From contig JAVTLE010000014.1 in assembly GCA_033439295.1 (NCBI GenBank), forward strand, positions 3,534,001 to 3,598,000: DNA of 64,000 bases, read 5' to 3'. The position numbers and the translations under genes are program-made. The DNA is from Deuterostichococcus epilithicus. Taxonomy: Eukaryota; Chlorophyta; Trebouxiophyceae; Prasiolales; Stichococcaceae. Below, one piece after another: positions 44,201 through 55,903 of the stretch. Below the pieces are notes generated by a model. The model was not told the DNA's origin and ran no database searches. It saw only the letters and a list, made by a program, of their open reading frames with translations. The number at the start of each line of letters is the position of its first letter. Position 1 is the stretch's first letter.

Positions 44201-46056
44201 AAGCATGCACACACCTCCTCATCCCTCAACAGCCTGTAACATGAGCGATGCATGCGCCGCTGACGCGTCAGGTGCGGGAGGCGGCGTGCGATGCGCTCGG
44301 CCACTTTGCGGAGGCTTACCCGGACCAGGCGCGCAGCCTGCTGCCGCAGCTGTGGCCCCTGTGGTTCGATGCGCTGGGGGAGAACGTACCCTCCGTGCGG
44401 GAGACTGCGGCAGTGGCGCTGGGCAACGCCGTGCGCGCCTTTGGCGCCGAGGCGCTTCAGACCGTGCTGCCGCGGGCCGAGTGAGGCCCCCTCCCCTTAC
44501 GTCACCCTCAGAGATATCGTCCTGCAGCAAGGGACAGCATCCCTGCATCATGTGAGAGCTCCTGGCCTCCTGCCGCAGACCGGTGCCGGGTCATTTGCGC
44601 ATCCGATCCAGGCCATGATGCAGCGCGTCTTTGGGTGCCTTGCTCAGGACCCTGGCGTGCAGCACAGCTCAAGACACAAACCGCAGAGCCAGGCCTCGGA
44701 CGTGAAGTCATGCTCTTGCGGCATCGCAGGGCTCTGCTGCGCATGGTTGAGGAGCAGCCGGCAGACACCGACAACTACGTGCGCACCTCCTACGGCGTCG
44801 CAGCGGTGCGCGTCGATGAGCGGCAGCAGCACCCTACCGATGACGACGCCATGTTTGGCAGCCCGAACTCCACGGACCCAGTGACGTACCAGGGCGGCGG
44901 CAGGAAGGGCGGCGGCAGGGGTGGCGGCAAGGCGGCGCGGCTGTTCAGCACCTCGGCGCTGAGCCGCGAGCCCGCCAGTTGCTGCATGGACGACGGCTTC
45001 CAGCGGTGAGCGCCACTGTCAGTGTCGCTGATTCGGCAAGCTGCACGGCAGGCACAGTCGCTGTCACAGCACGACGCTGAAATTCGCGTCGGCATGCGGT
45101 CGTGTCTGCTCCGGAACAAGTGTGCAGCCTGGCGGGACTAGCCCAGACACCAGCGGTTTGCGGTTTCCTGCACCCGACACTGACTTGTTCTCGGGGGCTT
45201 GCGGCAGGGAACGGCAGCCGTGGGAGGCGGCGGACGGCGCAATCTACCTGGTGCGCGAACTGGCGGGCGCGGCGCCCGACACCATGTCGTCGCTGATGCC
45301 GCGGCTGACGGACACCGTGCAAGCGGAGCACTATGCACACGCCTGCCACCTGCAGGTGAACTTTGCACCTGCGAATTTGCACCGGCAAGGGCCCTTAGGT
45401 GTACCGTCTTTGCATGATGACACAGGATCGCGGCTGCCTGCATCGATGTCCTGCAGTGTGGCAGTTCAACGGCCAACTTCGTGCTCTGACGCGTGCTGGA
45501 CGCTGCTGAGGCTGCGCTGGGCTGCACAGGAGACTGCATGGCGGCAGCTGCCGCTGATAGGCCAGGCGCTGGGCAAGCGCGGCTTCAAGCGCCACCTCGA
45601 ACCCTTCCTGCAGCCCCTCTTCAGGTGAGCACCGCGACAATTGCCGATGCGCACGTCATCCTGATGACCACACCGTACATGGCAGGCAGGTCACCCAAGC
45701 TGCGGCCAGCTCTGGGCTGGCATCGGGCCGCGAGTGAAGGCTGCCTGGACACTGTGCAGTCGTGTGGGCGAGCTGGTGTGAGCTGACGAACGACTGGAAA
45801 GGGCAATCGGCCGCTGTGCAGGAGCGTGCAGTCAGCGTCGCACCAGGGGTGCCAGAGCGCTGCCATCGCCGCAGCGGCTTTCCTGCGCGACTGGCTGGGC
45901 CCACGCATCTTTGCGGGGCGGCTGACCCCGGAGCAGCAGCAGCTCATGGTGCAGTTTGTGCCCACGATGGTACGCGCCAACAAGGCCTGCTATGTTGCGG
46001 AGTACGCCAAAACCAGCTTGGCCGGAGAGGGCGCCGCGCCGGCAATGGCGCACTGA
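41291..46056 (+). CDS. HEAT/ARM-repeat protein, unnamed plant/algal family
   Basis: Thirteen exons (41291-41506, 41594-41668, 41784-41906, 42048-42236, 42438-42529, 42921-43050, 43364-43567, 43815-43985, 44272-44480, 44730-45005, 45208-45355, 45530-45624, 45825-46056) give about 719 residues. The sequence is a run of paired helices with HEAT-like capping residues, for example DEEPRVRSAVADCIRELARR, VREAACDALGHFAEAYPDQ and VPSVRETAAVALGNAV. One Gly/Arg/Lys-rich insert (YQGGGRKGGGRGGGKAARLF) follows an acidic stretch. No enzyme motif, signal or membrane segment is seen. HEAT proteins act as scaffolds or transport receptors; I cannot assign this one. Junctions after exons 8 and 12 are the weakest. 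It is divergent from the RlmN-like gene. Confidence 0.82.
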
Positions 46057-46537
46057 CGCAGAAGCTGTCCGTAGGAATGTTATGTGATGCGTCAAGATGC
46101 CTGGGTGAGACGTGTCAAATACCGTGTGCAAACTCATGATTGTGGCAAAGCCTCAGCCGCCGGAGCTGTTTGGTTCAGCATCTGGCCAAGTGGTTTTGCT
46201 GACCAAACCAGATGGAAAAGCTGAGAAGAGCCGTTGCATCACAGCTCAAGCACAATTATTGGTGCATTCAACTGATTTGTCGCAATCGCTGAGTCCGATA
46301 TGAACACTACCTCCATGGATGCATCAAAACGCTCTCACCACAGTCCAAGTACAATTTAAGTACATTGTGACAAATGCACGCTGCTCATCTCAAGTTCCAC
46401 ACGCCGCTCCTGTCCTGCTCGCTCTCATCCTGCAATCCTGCACCCAAAGGTTGCGGGCACGCCGTCCGCATGGTTCTGCCACGAGCTGCGCCGGCAGTCG
46501 TTTCAAACAACACTCGCCACATTTTACAACTTGAATC
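46057..46537. other. Convergent intergenic region
   Basis: About 480 bases, relatively AT-rich, between the HEAT-repeat stop (plus) and the hydrolase stop (minus). No gene was seen. Confidence 0.6.
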
Positions 46538-48798
46538 TCAAACAGCTTCCGCATCGGCCTCCGAGGTGCCCGCGGCAGCGGCAGGTGTTGTGTCTGCCAC
46601 AGAGACCAGGCTTCCGGGTGCCAATTTGCCAGACAGGCCGTCGGGCGGCGCGGTACGTATTGCAGCCAGGAAGCCTTGCACCGCTGAGACGAACTTGTCA
46701 GGGTATTCCTCCTGCAGCCGCAACAACGCTGTGTCATTGCATGGCTGTCTAGGGTTGATGGATGTTTGTGATGCTGCAAGAAAGGCCAGCAGGTCTCGCT
46801 TGCCGAACCATCAGGCAGGACATTCCATCCAGCTTGCACAAGCAGCATGCGCACCATGGGGATGTGTCCACAGGAGTCGAACTCGACATACTGCGTCAGC
46901 GCCCGTCGCCTCTCCAGCTGCTCCACAATCTGCGGCGCGGCCAGCCCAGTGGCAGTCAGAAATGGAATTCTTTTCGTCCGGCAGCATCATGCAGCCATGT
47001 CTGCGCCACAATCTTGAGACCATGCGTATGAAGGCTGCAGTTCACTGCGACAGGATGTGCATGGCCCGCAGCAAGATGTGATTGAGACGCGGATGCCAAA
47101 GTGCGCACAGCGGTGGCAGTGCTCGTCAGGATGGTGGCGTCCTGCCGGCCCTGCACCACGAGCACCGGCTGCGTGATGCTGTCGTACGCTGGCAGGCGTT
47201 CCGAGAAGGAGATCGCGCGGAACCCGAGCAGGGAGCCCTTGTCCCAGTCGTCAGCCTGTGAACGCACGACACAGCTGCTGTGGACTCACGAGGTTTGCAG
47301 GGTGCAGTGTGAGCCAGAAGAGTCCGGCGGCACTGGGCACGGCGCTGGGCACGGCCACACAGAGCGGGTGTCAGCTGTCATGCAGCTTCTGACAGCTCGG
47401 CAAGCTTACAGAGACGTGGAGGGGAACCTCCTGCCATCCTGGTGCCAAAGTGAAGCACAGCTGGCAGATGAACACGCAGCTCGCTTGAATCCACAAAACC
47501 CAGCACCTGCATGGGACGGAGGTAGCCCTCAACCACATCGGCACTCGCCAGCCGGCTATCGTGGTACACCTGCAGCTGCCCCGCCCGCACCTCCGCCGCG
47601 CGCGCCCTCAGCGTCTTACGGATGTAGTTCAGGCCTGCGCCAGCACTTCCGTTGTGGCCGCTGCAAAACGCAGATCGCAATGCAGCATCGTGTGGCCGTC
47701 ATTGAGGCCATCACAGCCCCAGTCTGAAGTTTGACGTCCCAAACTCCAGGGGGCTGTCGCAGCACAGATGATTTCTGAGCTTCAACCACTTAGCAATGCC
47801 ATCGATGACCACCCCCACACCTGCTGTGTCTGAGCGCAGCAGCGCCAGACGTGCGAGCGCCTGCAGCTGCTGCCCCGCCGTCATGGCTCGCCGGAAGGCG
47901 TCCGGTTTGGCGGGCAGCGCCGGCGCCACAAGCACCAGCCCCGCCACCTTCTCTGGGTGCCTGCACCGTTTCGAAGGTACTCTTGCTCCTGTCAGGATTC
48001 GTCAAGAAAGCCAAGACCAAGTGCGCCTAGCAAGACCTGCACCTATGTGAATCAAAGCCCACTGCAAGATGGCTATTCTCATCGTGCGATGCACTTTTGC
48101 CAGCCGGACGTCAGGAAGGTATGTAGAAACTCACGCTTTGAGCAGCTCCATTGCGACGACCGCGCCCATCGAATGGCCAACAACTACTGCCGATTCGATA
48201 CCGAGCGCTTCCAGCAGGCCTGCCGCCAGCGCCGCGCCGCCCTCGCACGTGTACGGGTCGGTGGTGCCGGCCCAATGGAGCGGCCGTTCCGTGAGGCCGA
48301 ACGGCGGCCTGTCAAAGGCAATAACCCGCCGTCCGGCCGGCAGCGAGGCGTCTTGCGAGATGCCGGCCATGACGTTGCGCCTGTAATTGGGCAGAGGTAG
48401 CATTCAATGTTTGACTTGCAACGGTCAGGCTCATGCTCGACAGCATTTGAGAAACCCGCAAACTTACCTAGCAGCAGCTGAATATGCTTGTCATGCTGGC
48501 CGATCTCTTATCTGATATAAGAGAACCCCTCTCACCAGTTGAAGACGGAGCCGTTGAATCCGTGCAGCAGCAGAACCGCCGGGCGGATGGGATCACTGCC
48601 GACCTGCTTGTAGTGCAGCCGGATGCCGTTCACGTCGATGAACTGACTGTCGGCATCCGCCAGCTGCACCGGCGGTAGCGTGTCCGTGAGCGGCGCCGGC
48701 GGCGGCATGAGCCACGGGTCCACAAGCTCCTCCCGCAGGTGTTGCAGCTTCTTCGCAGCCTGCCCAGCGAATTCCCAGTTGGAGCGACTGCCGACCAT
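46538..48798 (-). CDS. Alpha/beta-hydrolase fold protein
   Basis: Seven exons (48798-48536, 48380-48135, 47960-47821, 47634-47507, 47255-47109, 46929-46855, 46711-46538) give 390 residues. The fold is clear: oxyanion-hole motif LLLHGFNG, nucleophile elbow VVVGHSMGAV (Ser158), acid Asp298 in GRQD, and His330 in CGHIPMEEYPDKF. The last motif is created by splicing HIPM to EEYPDKF. An N-terminal 55-residue extension precedes the core (FIDVNGIRLHYKQVGSDP) and may include targeting sequence or follow an unseen upstream exon. Plastid hydrolases of plants have this layout. Substrate is unknown; esters, lactones or C-C bonds are all possible in this superfamily. It is head-to-head with the SRPBCC gene. 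Confidence 0.88.
48504..48524. repeat. 8-bp perfect inverted repeat with 5-base loop
   Basis: The arms TCTCTTAT (48504-48511) and ATAAGAGA (48517-48524) could form a small hairpin. It lies in intron 1 of the alpha/beta-hydrolase gene close to the donor. No known function. Confidence 0.6.
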
Positions 48799-49770
48799 GT
48801 CAGCTCGGCAGGAGAAAGCATGTCACCACTGCAGCCCACCTGCTGCCGGATGGCACGCGCGAGGCTCCTCCGAAGATCAGGTGGACTGCAGCATACAGTG
48901 GACTACATTATACACAGGTCTGTGTATGACATCAGCATGTGTCACGGCAGGGCACACATGAGCCGGCGATGTGCACGATGACAACTGACCTTGCTGTCGA
49001 TTGGCATACGACATTTCTTGCAAATATATTGCGTACTCCGACAGGTTGCGGGCTGATCGTGCATGCCCAGCAGCTGCGACGTGTCGCGTGCGATGCCATC
49101 CTGTCTAAACAAAATGTGCGCTTCTGCGCACGCCAATCTCAGCGCAAGATGCAGCAATTAATAAGGCTTTGTAGGCAATCAAACCAATTCGGACCCCTGG
49201 CGCTGCAAATCCGTGAATCAAAGGTAGGCTGCACACGCCAAACGATGGATGTGTGTCTTTTCACGAAGATTCAGGCCTGCACTCAGCAGCAGCTCGGCAC
49301 AACATCGACCGTGAATGAATAGAGGTACAGGGAGGGAGCGACAAGGTAGAAAATACAATGAGCAGGAGCTCGTGAGCAGATGACGTCCTCGCCGCTGACT
49401 CATACTTGTGTGGCAGCCTGCCACCTTCACCTTCCTGGCAAATTGAAGCCTCCTGACAGTTGAACTCCTGGATCTGCAGGTTCATCCAAGAGGTGTGGAC
49501 ACAACGCACTCGCGACAGCCGCGTATCGTCCACCGCTGCGAGGCTTGGGTGATAAACCTAGTCAAGTCGTCCACCATTGAGAGCGTGCCGGGCTGCAGCA
49601 GACTTCGTTTGACCGGCTGAAACGACCAGCTGGTGTCTGCGTGATACTTTTATCATCGGACGGCGGGACCAAGCAGGCCACCGAGTCGCATCCTTGCTGG
49701 TCAGGGAAGCTGCGTCGCAGGAGTAGCGCAGTAACAGCAGCAGTTGTCGTGCAGCAAGGCGTTGGCAGTG
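48799..49770. other. Divergent intergenic region (hydrolase / SRPBCC)
   Basis: About 970 bases between divergent starts, AT-richer than the surrounding exons around 49000-49180. No coding sequence could be supported. A non-coding or targeting exon of the hydrolase could lie here. Confidence 0.5.
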
Positions 49771-51219
49771 ATGCAGGCGCAGTGCAGCCGGAAGGGATGC
49801 AGCAGCAGTGCAACCACCGTGCGCAGCACACAAGCACTCATGCAACCAGCGCCGCAGTGCCGCAGGCCCAGCGCATTCAGCACACGCCCCCAGCAGTCGC
49901 CCGTGCGGCGGCAACCTGCGGCAGGACAACGCACAGCCGTGCCTCGAGCGGGTGCTTCGCGTCACGCTGCATACGCAGTGGCTGCTGCACCCAGCACATG
50001 CATTTCCACTAGCACAGCAAAGCATGGCGCGCATGCTGAAGTTTCCGGAGTGCGGTCACGCAGAGGTCTTCAGCTATGATGCAGGCGCCGCAGAGACCCA
50101 CCTCGCTCCGGAGCAAGCGACAGTCATTGCCGTAGAAGTGGAGCAGGGACCGTCCAACAGCCGGCGCCTGTACGCGGGCATTGACATCGCAGCGCCTTGG
50201 GATGACGTCTGGAGTGCGCTTACAGATTATGACGGACTCGCAGACTTCATCCCAGGTCAGCAAATTGCAACGAATGGCTTCGACCGTGAGGACATGCAGA
50301 AACGGCTAGCTTGTGGTGGCGCTAGTTCATCTTGTCCGGTTGCGAGCTGAAGGCTGCACCACTGACGACGATGAGGTCTGGACCCCAGCAGCAACCCCGC
50401 AAATGTGTGCTCAGAAAACCCATTGCTGCGCGCCCAGGCCTGGCGAAGAACGAGTGCCTGTTGCGGCACTCCGCTGGCGCACGGCTGCTGCAGATCGGCG
50501 AGCAGTCCCTGGCCATGGGCCTGAAGTTCAGGGCGCGGGTGGTGCTGGACATCGAGGAACACCCCTCCGGCCTCGCGCGCCACCTCATCGACGACCTGGT
50601 GAGCTGATCTTCTTGGTCCTGAATATCCAGTGTGCGTGACCCTGGCGGATGTTGTGCCATGCGCTATTGCTGCGTCCCCTGCCTCGTGCCTACTTCACAT
50701 GTAGGCTGGGTGATGATTGCCTGCGGCAGTACACCTCATGCCATGGCAGAATCACGGGAGCTTGGTGCACGGATGCGCGCAGGCGGTTGACGAGGGGCGG
50801 TTCCCGGGGCCGCGGTCGCCGCCCTCGGAAGGCGATGCGCACGACATCAGCTTTGCGCTGCAGGAGGGAGACTTCCAGGTAAACATGCTGCATAGGGGGT
50901 TTTTGCATGACGCACAAAACCTCCAAGTGTGTGCCTGGCTTTCTCGATGTGACCTCGTCTTTATGCGATTCATGCCATGCGTTTGACCTTGGTTCTCTGC
51001 GTGTGCGTGCAGGCGTTTCGCGGCGTGTGGCGGATGCAACAGCAAGAACCAGACCCCTCGGCGGCGGCGACGGCGCCACGGACCAGGCTATCATATGCGC
51101 TGTTTGTCCGGCCGCAGAAGTGGATGCCGATCGGCCTGATCCAGAGTCGCATCGAAGGCGAGGTGATAGCAAATTTGACCGCCGTGCGTGCCCACGCAGA
51201 AAAGCGGCAAGCGCACTAG
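49771..51219 (+). CDS. Plastid SRPBCC (START-like / polyketide cyclase) protein
   Basis: Five exons (49771-49951, 50064-50255, 50438-50598, 50783-50878, 51013-51219) give 278 residues. Exon 1 encodes a Ser/Arg/Gln-rich, acid-free leader typical of plastid transit peptides. The mature part has SRPBCC motifs: RRLYAGIDIAAPWDDVWSAL, TDYDGLADFIPG, LLQIGEQSLAMGLKFRARVV, and DISFALQEGDFQAFRGVW. Closest in style are the plant 'polyketide cyclase/dehydrase and lipid transport' plastid proteins, which resemble bacterial Coq10/AbfD-like lipid chaperones. It likely binds a hydrophobic ligand in the plastid; the ligand is unknown. The exon 1 junction is inferred from phase and GT-AG signals. The next gene on the same strand, phytol kinase, starts 462 bases downstream. 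Confidence 0.82.
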
Positions 51220-51681
51220 TGGCGCTTCTCTTCCTGCTGATTCGCGATCCGCTTACTGTGACAGTTTGACAGTTTACAGAAAACATTTTGGCCCTGCCGA
51301 CGTACCTACTCTTGAATTGACATACACCGCACCAGGTTTGGACGTGTCTGTGCGAACACTCCATCAGCCAGATATGGTGATTAGGCGCCATGTCGGCACT
51401 CGTCTATCAAACCTGCAGCACAGGACGTTGGGTTGACATTCGTATCGATTGCCGTTGTAGTTCAATCGTCCTGCAATTCTGGCTATTCGCTACAGCAGCC
51501 ATCACAACGGCCTCCTCTGACTCATCGTCGGCTGTCGCTCGCCTGCACTGTCGACGTTAAACACACCACGCATCTCTCCGTGTTGTGTAAAGCGCAAACA
51601 GAAACCTGCAACCAGGACCTGTGCGTGTTTACCTGGAACTATTTCGCAGAGGTGCCATTGTGGCAGCCGGCTGGCGCCGGG
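51220..51681 (+). other. Intergenic between co-directional genes
   Basis: About 460 bases holding the 3' UTR of the SRPBCC gene and the promoter of phytol kinase. No gene was seen. Confidence 0.55.
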
Positions 51682-53379
51682 ATGGCGCTGCCTTTGCAGC
51701 GGTTAAGGCTCAGCCAGTGCAAGCCCTTCAACAGCAGTCCAGCCCTCTTGCCGCGTCATGGTATGTCAGCACGCAGCCACTTGCAGGGTTCGCAGATAAC
51801 AGCAGGCAGTGGCGTGAGTTTGCAACGCCGCGGGTGTGGCGGTGTGCAGCCGCTTGAGCGGAGGACAGCGCCGCCATGCAGAAGACACAGGCCTGGCTAT
51901 CCTGCAGCTCGATGCAGCGCCGTAGCACAGCTCATCTCCAGCCTGCAAGTGCCGCCGACGCGCGATATTGCGGCAATGCTATTGTCGGCAGCTGGTGCCG
52001 TCTTCTGGGTGAAGCTGTTTGACTACTTCGCTCGACACAACATGATCGAGCAGGTGAAGTAGTATGAGGCTCGCGATGCAAGGCATTTCCTGCTTGGAGT
52101 CGACGTCGCACCTTGACGCAAATACCATTTTGTTGTAGCTCTGAGTGTCCGCTGCTCAGCATGTCAACAACCTGCCAACTCCGCGTAGAAGCTGAGCCGC
52201 AAGCTGGTGCACATCACCGCTGGACCGCTCTTTCTGCTGACGTGGCCGCTGTTCAGCTGCGCCGCCAATGCGCGGGTGTATGCTGCAGTCATCCCAGCGC
52301 TCAACTCTCTCAGGTGTGGGCCCCTGCCGTGGCGTGCCCCGCTATAGTGATGGCAATCAGTCCGCATGACACAGCGCACAGCATGCAAACAAAAGGTCCG
52401 CATTGCACAGCACACAGCATGCAAACACAAGGTGCACTGGTCACTCTTGAATGCACCGACCATGTTTTATATCGCTGGCTTGCGCAGGTTACTGCTGATC
52501 GGATTTGGCGTCATCCACAGCGAAAACACAGTGCGCGCAGTCAGCAGGGAAGGCGACCGGTGCGGGCCAAAACCCTGCTGTGAAATAGCCCGGCTACCTG
52601 CCTCGTCTTTCTATGTTGCTTGCATCCCATGCGCGTGCATGTGGTGTCTGCCTCTCGTCAAGTGCCGCGGCCTGACAATCTTTCTGCAAGGCCAGACCCA
52701 GCGATCGCGACAGCAAATGACAGCATTGTGACGCCGCAGGCGGGAGCTGCTGCGGGGGCCACTCTACTATGTGCTCATCCTGGTGGCCATCACGCTGGTG
52801 TACTGGCGCGAGTCGCCCGTGGGGTTCCTAGTAGTGGCGCTCATGTGCGGCGGCGACGGCATGGCGGACATTATCGGCCGGCGCTTCGGGGGCGGCGCCA
52901 GGCTGCCGCACAACAGCAACAAGAGCTGGGCCGGGAGCGCCGCCATGTTCGCAGGTGTGGCATACGCCGGTTGTTTCCTCTGGGACGATTCTCGTGACGT
53001 GGAGGCCCCGGTGCTGTATCCTGAACCCTGACGCGGCACAGCACCGTCTTGTCTTCTGTTTGGCGCGCCGCAGCCAGGCAATCATGCCGCTGCACCATTT
53101 CCGCTGTTTGCATCTGTTTCGGCTCTGCAGCTGCAGTGACTGAGCCTGGCCTAGTGTTCCCTCGCAGCTGGCGTCACCATGGGGCTGGCCTACATGCTGC
53201 TCTTTGCACGCCTGGGCTACTTCGCCTTCGACGCTGCTCGCGCCCTGCCGGCAATTGCTGCCATCGCCGGGATTGCCACAGTCACAGAGTCGCTGCCCAT
53301 AAATCAGAGCGTCGATGACAACCTGTCGGTGCCGGGCATTGCCGCGCTTCTGGGCTACTACCTCCTGCACACCATCTGA
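51682..53379 (+). CDS. Phytol kinase-type polyprenol kinase (VTE5/FOLK family)
   Basis: Five exons (51682-52053, 52189-52313, 52488-52559, 52740-52954, 53168-53379) give 331 residues. The N-terminal 90 or so residues are basic and Ser/Gln-rich, a probable transit peptide. The membrane domain has family signatures KLSRKLVHITAGPLFLLTWP, CGGDGMADIIGRRFG and KSWAGSAAMF, then TESLPINQSVDDNLSVP near the end; these match VTE5/FOLK. The enzyme phosphorylates phytol released from chlorophyll (CTP-dependent in plants), feeding tocopherol and phylloquinone synthesis in plastid membranes; farnesol kinase is the alternative. All the usual Asp/Asn-rich motifs are present. It follows the plastid SRPBCC gene in the same direction and is convergent with GTP cyclohydrolase II. 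Confidence 0.91.
52370..52433. repeat. Tandem duplication, 36-base period, in phytol kinase intron 2
   Basis: Two 28-base copies (52370-52397 and 52406-52433) share 26 positions, including the core ACAGCATGCAAACA. They lie between exons 2 and 3. Confidence 0.85.
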
Positions 53380-53910
53380 CGTGTTGCAAAGCGTGCACAA
53401 TTTTGATGGTGCTCCGGAATTGACATGAAACCACAAAGTGCCGCTGTTGAGTCTCGCTCGATTTATAAGCTGTTCGTCATCCACCCTCGATCTAGGCTTG
53501 AGGGGGACGAGGGACCATTCTCAAGCAGGCACACCGCTGCGCATTGCTGCTCTGCAAGATCTAGATTGCAGATCAGATTGCTCTACGAAGACAAGCTGTG
53601 TGGTGTTGTGGTGTTTCCTTGCTTCAAGGTTCGCTGTTTACTGAGGCAATCCCGTCTCATAAATCATCTTGACTCAAAATTCTCTGCAACAATTGCAGAG
53701 GTGAATGGAATGGTGGAGCACAGACGAGACTAGTGCAGCAGCGCTGAGACCGCAGGCGCTGTTGCACCAAGTGCGGTCCATCTGACTTCTGCCCTGAACT
53801 ATAGATGTGCGACCATTTGGCTGGGCGACAGCACCACCCACTGGCTACATAACCCACTCATTGGCCTCAGAAATCTCACTCACGACTGGCGGCCGCTGCC
53901 GGCACTGCGG
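53380..53910. other. Convergent intergenic region
   Basis: About 530 bases between the phytol kinase stop (plus) and the GCH II stop (minus). It holds two 3' UTRs; no gene was seen. Confidence 0.6.
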
Positions 53911-55903
53911 CTACAGCCGTGGACCCTCGTCGCCGCTGGAGGCATCGCTCATGCTGCCGCCCATGCTGCCGTTGACAGACTGCTGCGGCGGCAGCGGCTC
54001 CCCCGCATGGTCCCAGTGGCAGTAGCTGCCGTCCAGCTCGTGCGACATGCGCGCCGCCTTGGCCGCCAGGTACCCCTCGCTGAACTCCTGCGCCTGGACG
54101 ATGCAGGGTATCCGGTCCGTGACCTCGATGCCCAGCGCCCGCATGAGCGCCATCTTTCGCGGATTGTTCGTCTGCGCAGGAGCGCAGAAGACACGGGCTC
54201 AGGGTGCGAGCTGACGGCTGTCAGTGGCCTGAAGTACTACCATCTCCTGCTGCAACTTTGCCAACACACGCAGAGTCGCCGCCCGTCCTGCCGGCTGCAA
54301 ACGCGCCCCGCGGCACCGGCAGGCTGCCGTCGTCTGGCACATGCTGGTCCCGCAACGAACTGCGAATCCACTCTCGCACTCTGTAAGGGCCGCACGGAGC
54401 CGCACCATGAGCCGGATGCTCTTGACGTCCAGGTCCTTCAGGATGTTGTGCACCGAGGTGTACTCCCGGCAGTCGTCTGGATAGCCCAGCGCCCTGTTTG
54501 CGTCCACAGTGTCATAGCCCTCCTCCTGCAACGGCGCAAGGCCATGCCAAGGTCACACCTATAGCTCTGCAATCCGTGCGTAACTTGCCGGCAATGTTGC
54601 AATGCAAATGATCCACGCCCGTCTCAGCGCATAGCTCTCCTCCTGCTGCCAGCCGCCCTGAGACAAAGGAGCCTCATGGCGTGCCCTTTGCGGGGCACTG
54701 TCGACAGGTGCGCAGTAACTAGCGGATGGAGTGCAATCGGTACCGCGCCGGGCCGAGTCTCAGATATTCGAGGTGTCGGCAGCCCACCTGCAGCGCATAG
54801 GCGGCAATCTTATTGGCGAGCCCGATGCCGCGGCCCTCCTGCTGCAGGTAGATGATGATGCCCGGCTCGTTCTCCTGGATATACCGCATCGCCAGCTGCA
54901 GCTGGTCCGCGCAGTCGCACTTCAGCGAGCCCAGCACCTCTGCATTGCAGGGACAATCCGTCAGCAATATCAAACCTGCCGCTGTCAGTGCAGCGAGCGC
55001 CCCTGCACATGCTTTGGGTCGTTTGGGCAGGAAACAAAAAATCGCAACCAGCTCGAAGTCGCAGGCGTTGTCCAAGGCAGATCATGTACCTGAGGTGAAG
55101 CATGCGTCATGAACCCTCACGGGTACCTATGTACAGAGACAAGCCTGGTCATCAACAATCTGCGACGAAGTGGTGGCAGCGGCTCTCCTACAACAGTCTG
55201 TGACACACATGAATGGGCAGTCAATGTTGATGCTGCATAGTGCACCCACCGCGCTCTGCCCCTCTGGCCGTCCGGTCATAACGACCATGGGTTCTGTGAA
55301 GGTGTTGCCGCCATCTGTCTGCACGAACAGGGCGCAATAGCCACATCAGCGAAGAGCATAGCCAAGGAGCTGATGGCGGCTTGATGGAAAAAGGTCTGAG
55401 TGGCATACAAAGATCAGCAGCACAAGCGTTCTGTGCTCGCAAACATATGCAGAGCATTGCGCAGGTACAGCAGCTGTCGGACGGCAGCTCACCGAGTGGC
55501 GGTAGGCTCTGACTCTGAGCATGCCAAATCGCGTCGGCAACCGCTTTGTCTCCGCGTGGAAGCTGGTCACGGAGAATTCCAGGGCCTCGCGGCCCTGGTG
55601 CTGCACGCTAGCATCCGGCTGCTCAACCAGCACTGTGCCATTGACCGACTTTCGGTCTTTCAGGCGGGTGACGCCCAGAGGCAGCGGCTGCTGACTGATC
55701 ATGCATCCCAATATGGATTGATGAACCAGGGGTTCGGCTGGCCGCTGTATCCTGCCGCTAAAGGGCTGCATGCTGTTTGTCGCCACATTGGTGCGGCGTC
55801 CGGCCCTGTTTCGGAAACGTCGGTCTGTCCGGCCGCTGAAGGCTGGATCTGTGAGTCTGGTATCGATGCAGCCGGGCTCGTGGAGACACCGGCTGCCCAG
55901 CAT
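53911..55903 (-). CDS. GTP cyclohydrolase II, monofunctional
   Basis: Six exons (55903-55493, 55318-55250, 55126-55090, 54939-54788, 54525-54406, 54171-53911) give 349 residues. The zinc site is Cys169-x10-Cys180-x-Cys182 ([14 protein letters not shown]). Other GCH II signatures are [31 protein letters not shown], the Arg/Tyr pair in DDCREY, and [15 protein letters not shown]. The enzyme opens GTP to diaminohydroxy-pyrimidine ribosyl phosphate, the first step of riboflavin synthesis. Plant RIBA proteins carry an N-terminal DHBP-synthase domain; here the first 125 residues show no DHBPS motif and look like a targeting or linker region. The C-terminal tail after [17 protein letters not shown] is Gly/Ser-rich. 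Exon 3 is 37 bases and holds Cys169. It is head-to-head with the NYN gene. Confidence 0.92.

Noticed and set aside
49558-50034. 158-residue minus-strand Cys-rich frame
   Set aside because: It is the antisense shadow of the SRPBCC transit-peptide exon and promoter; the plus-strand reading is supported by splicing into a known domain.
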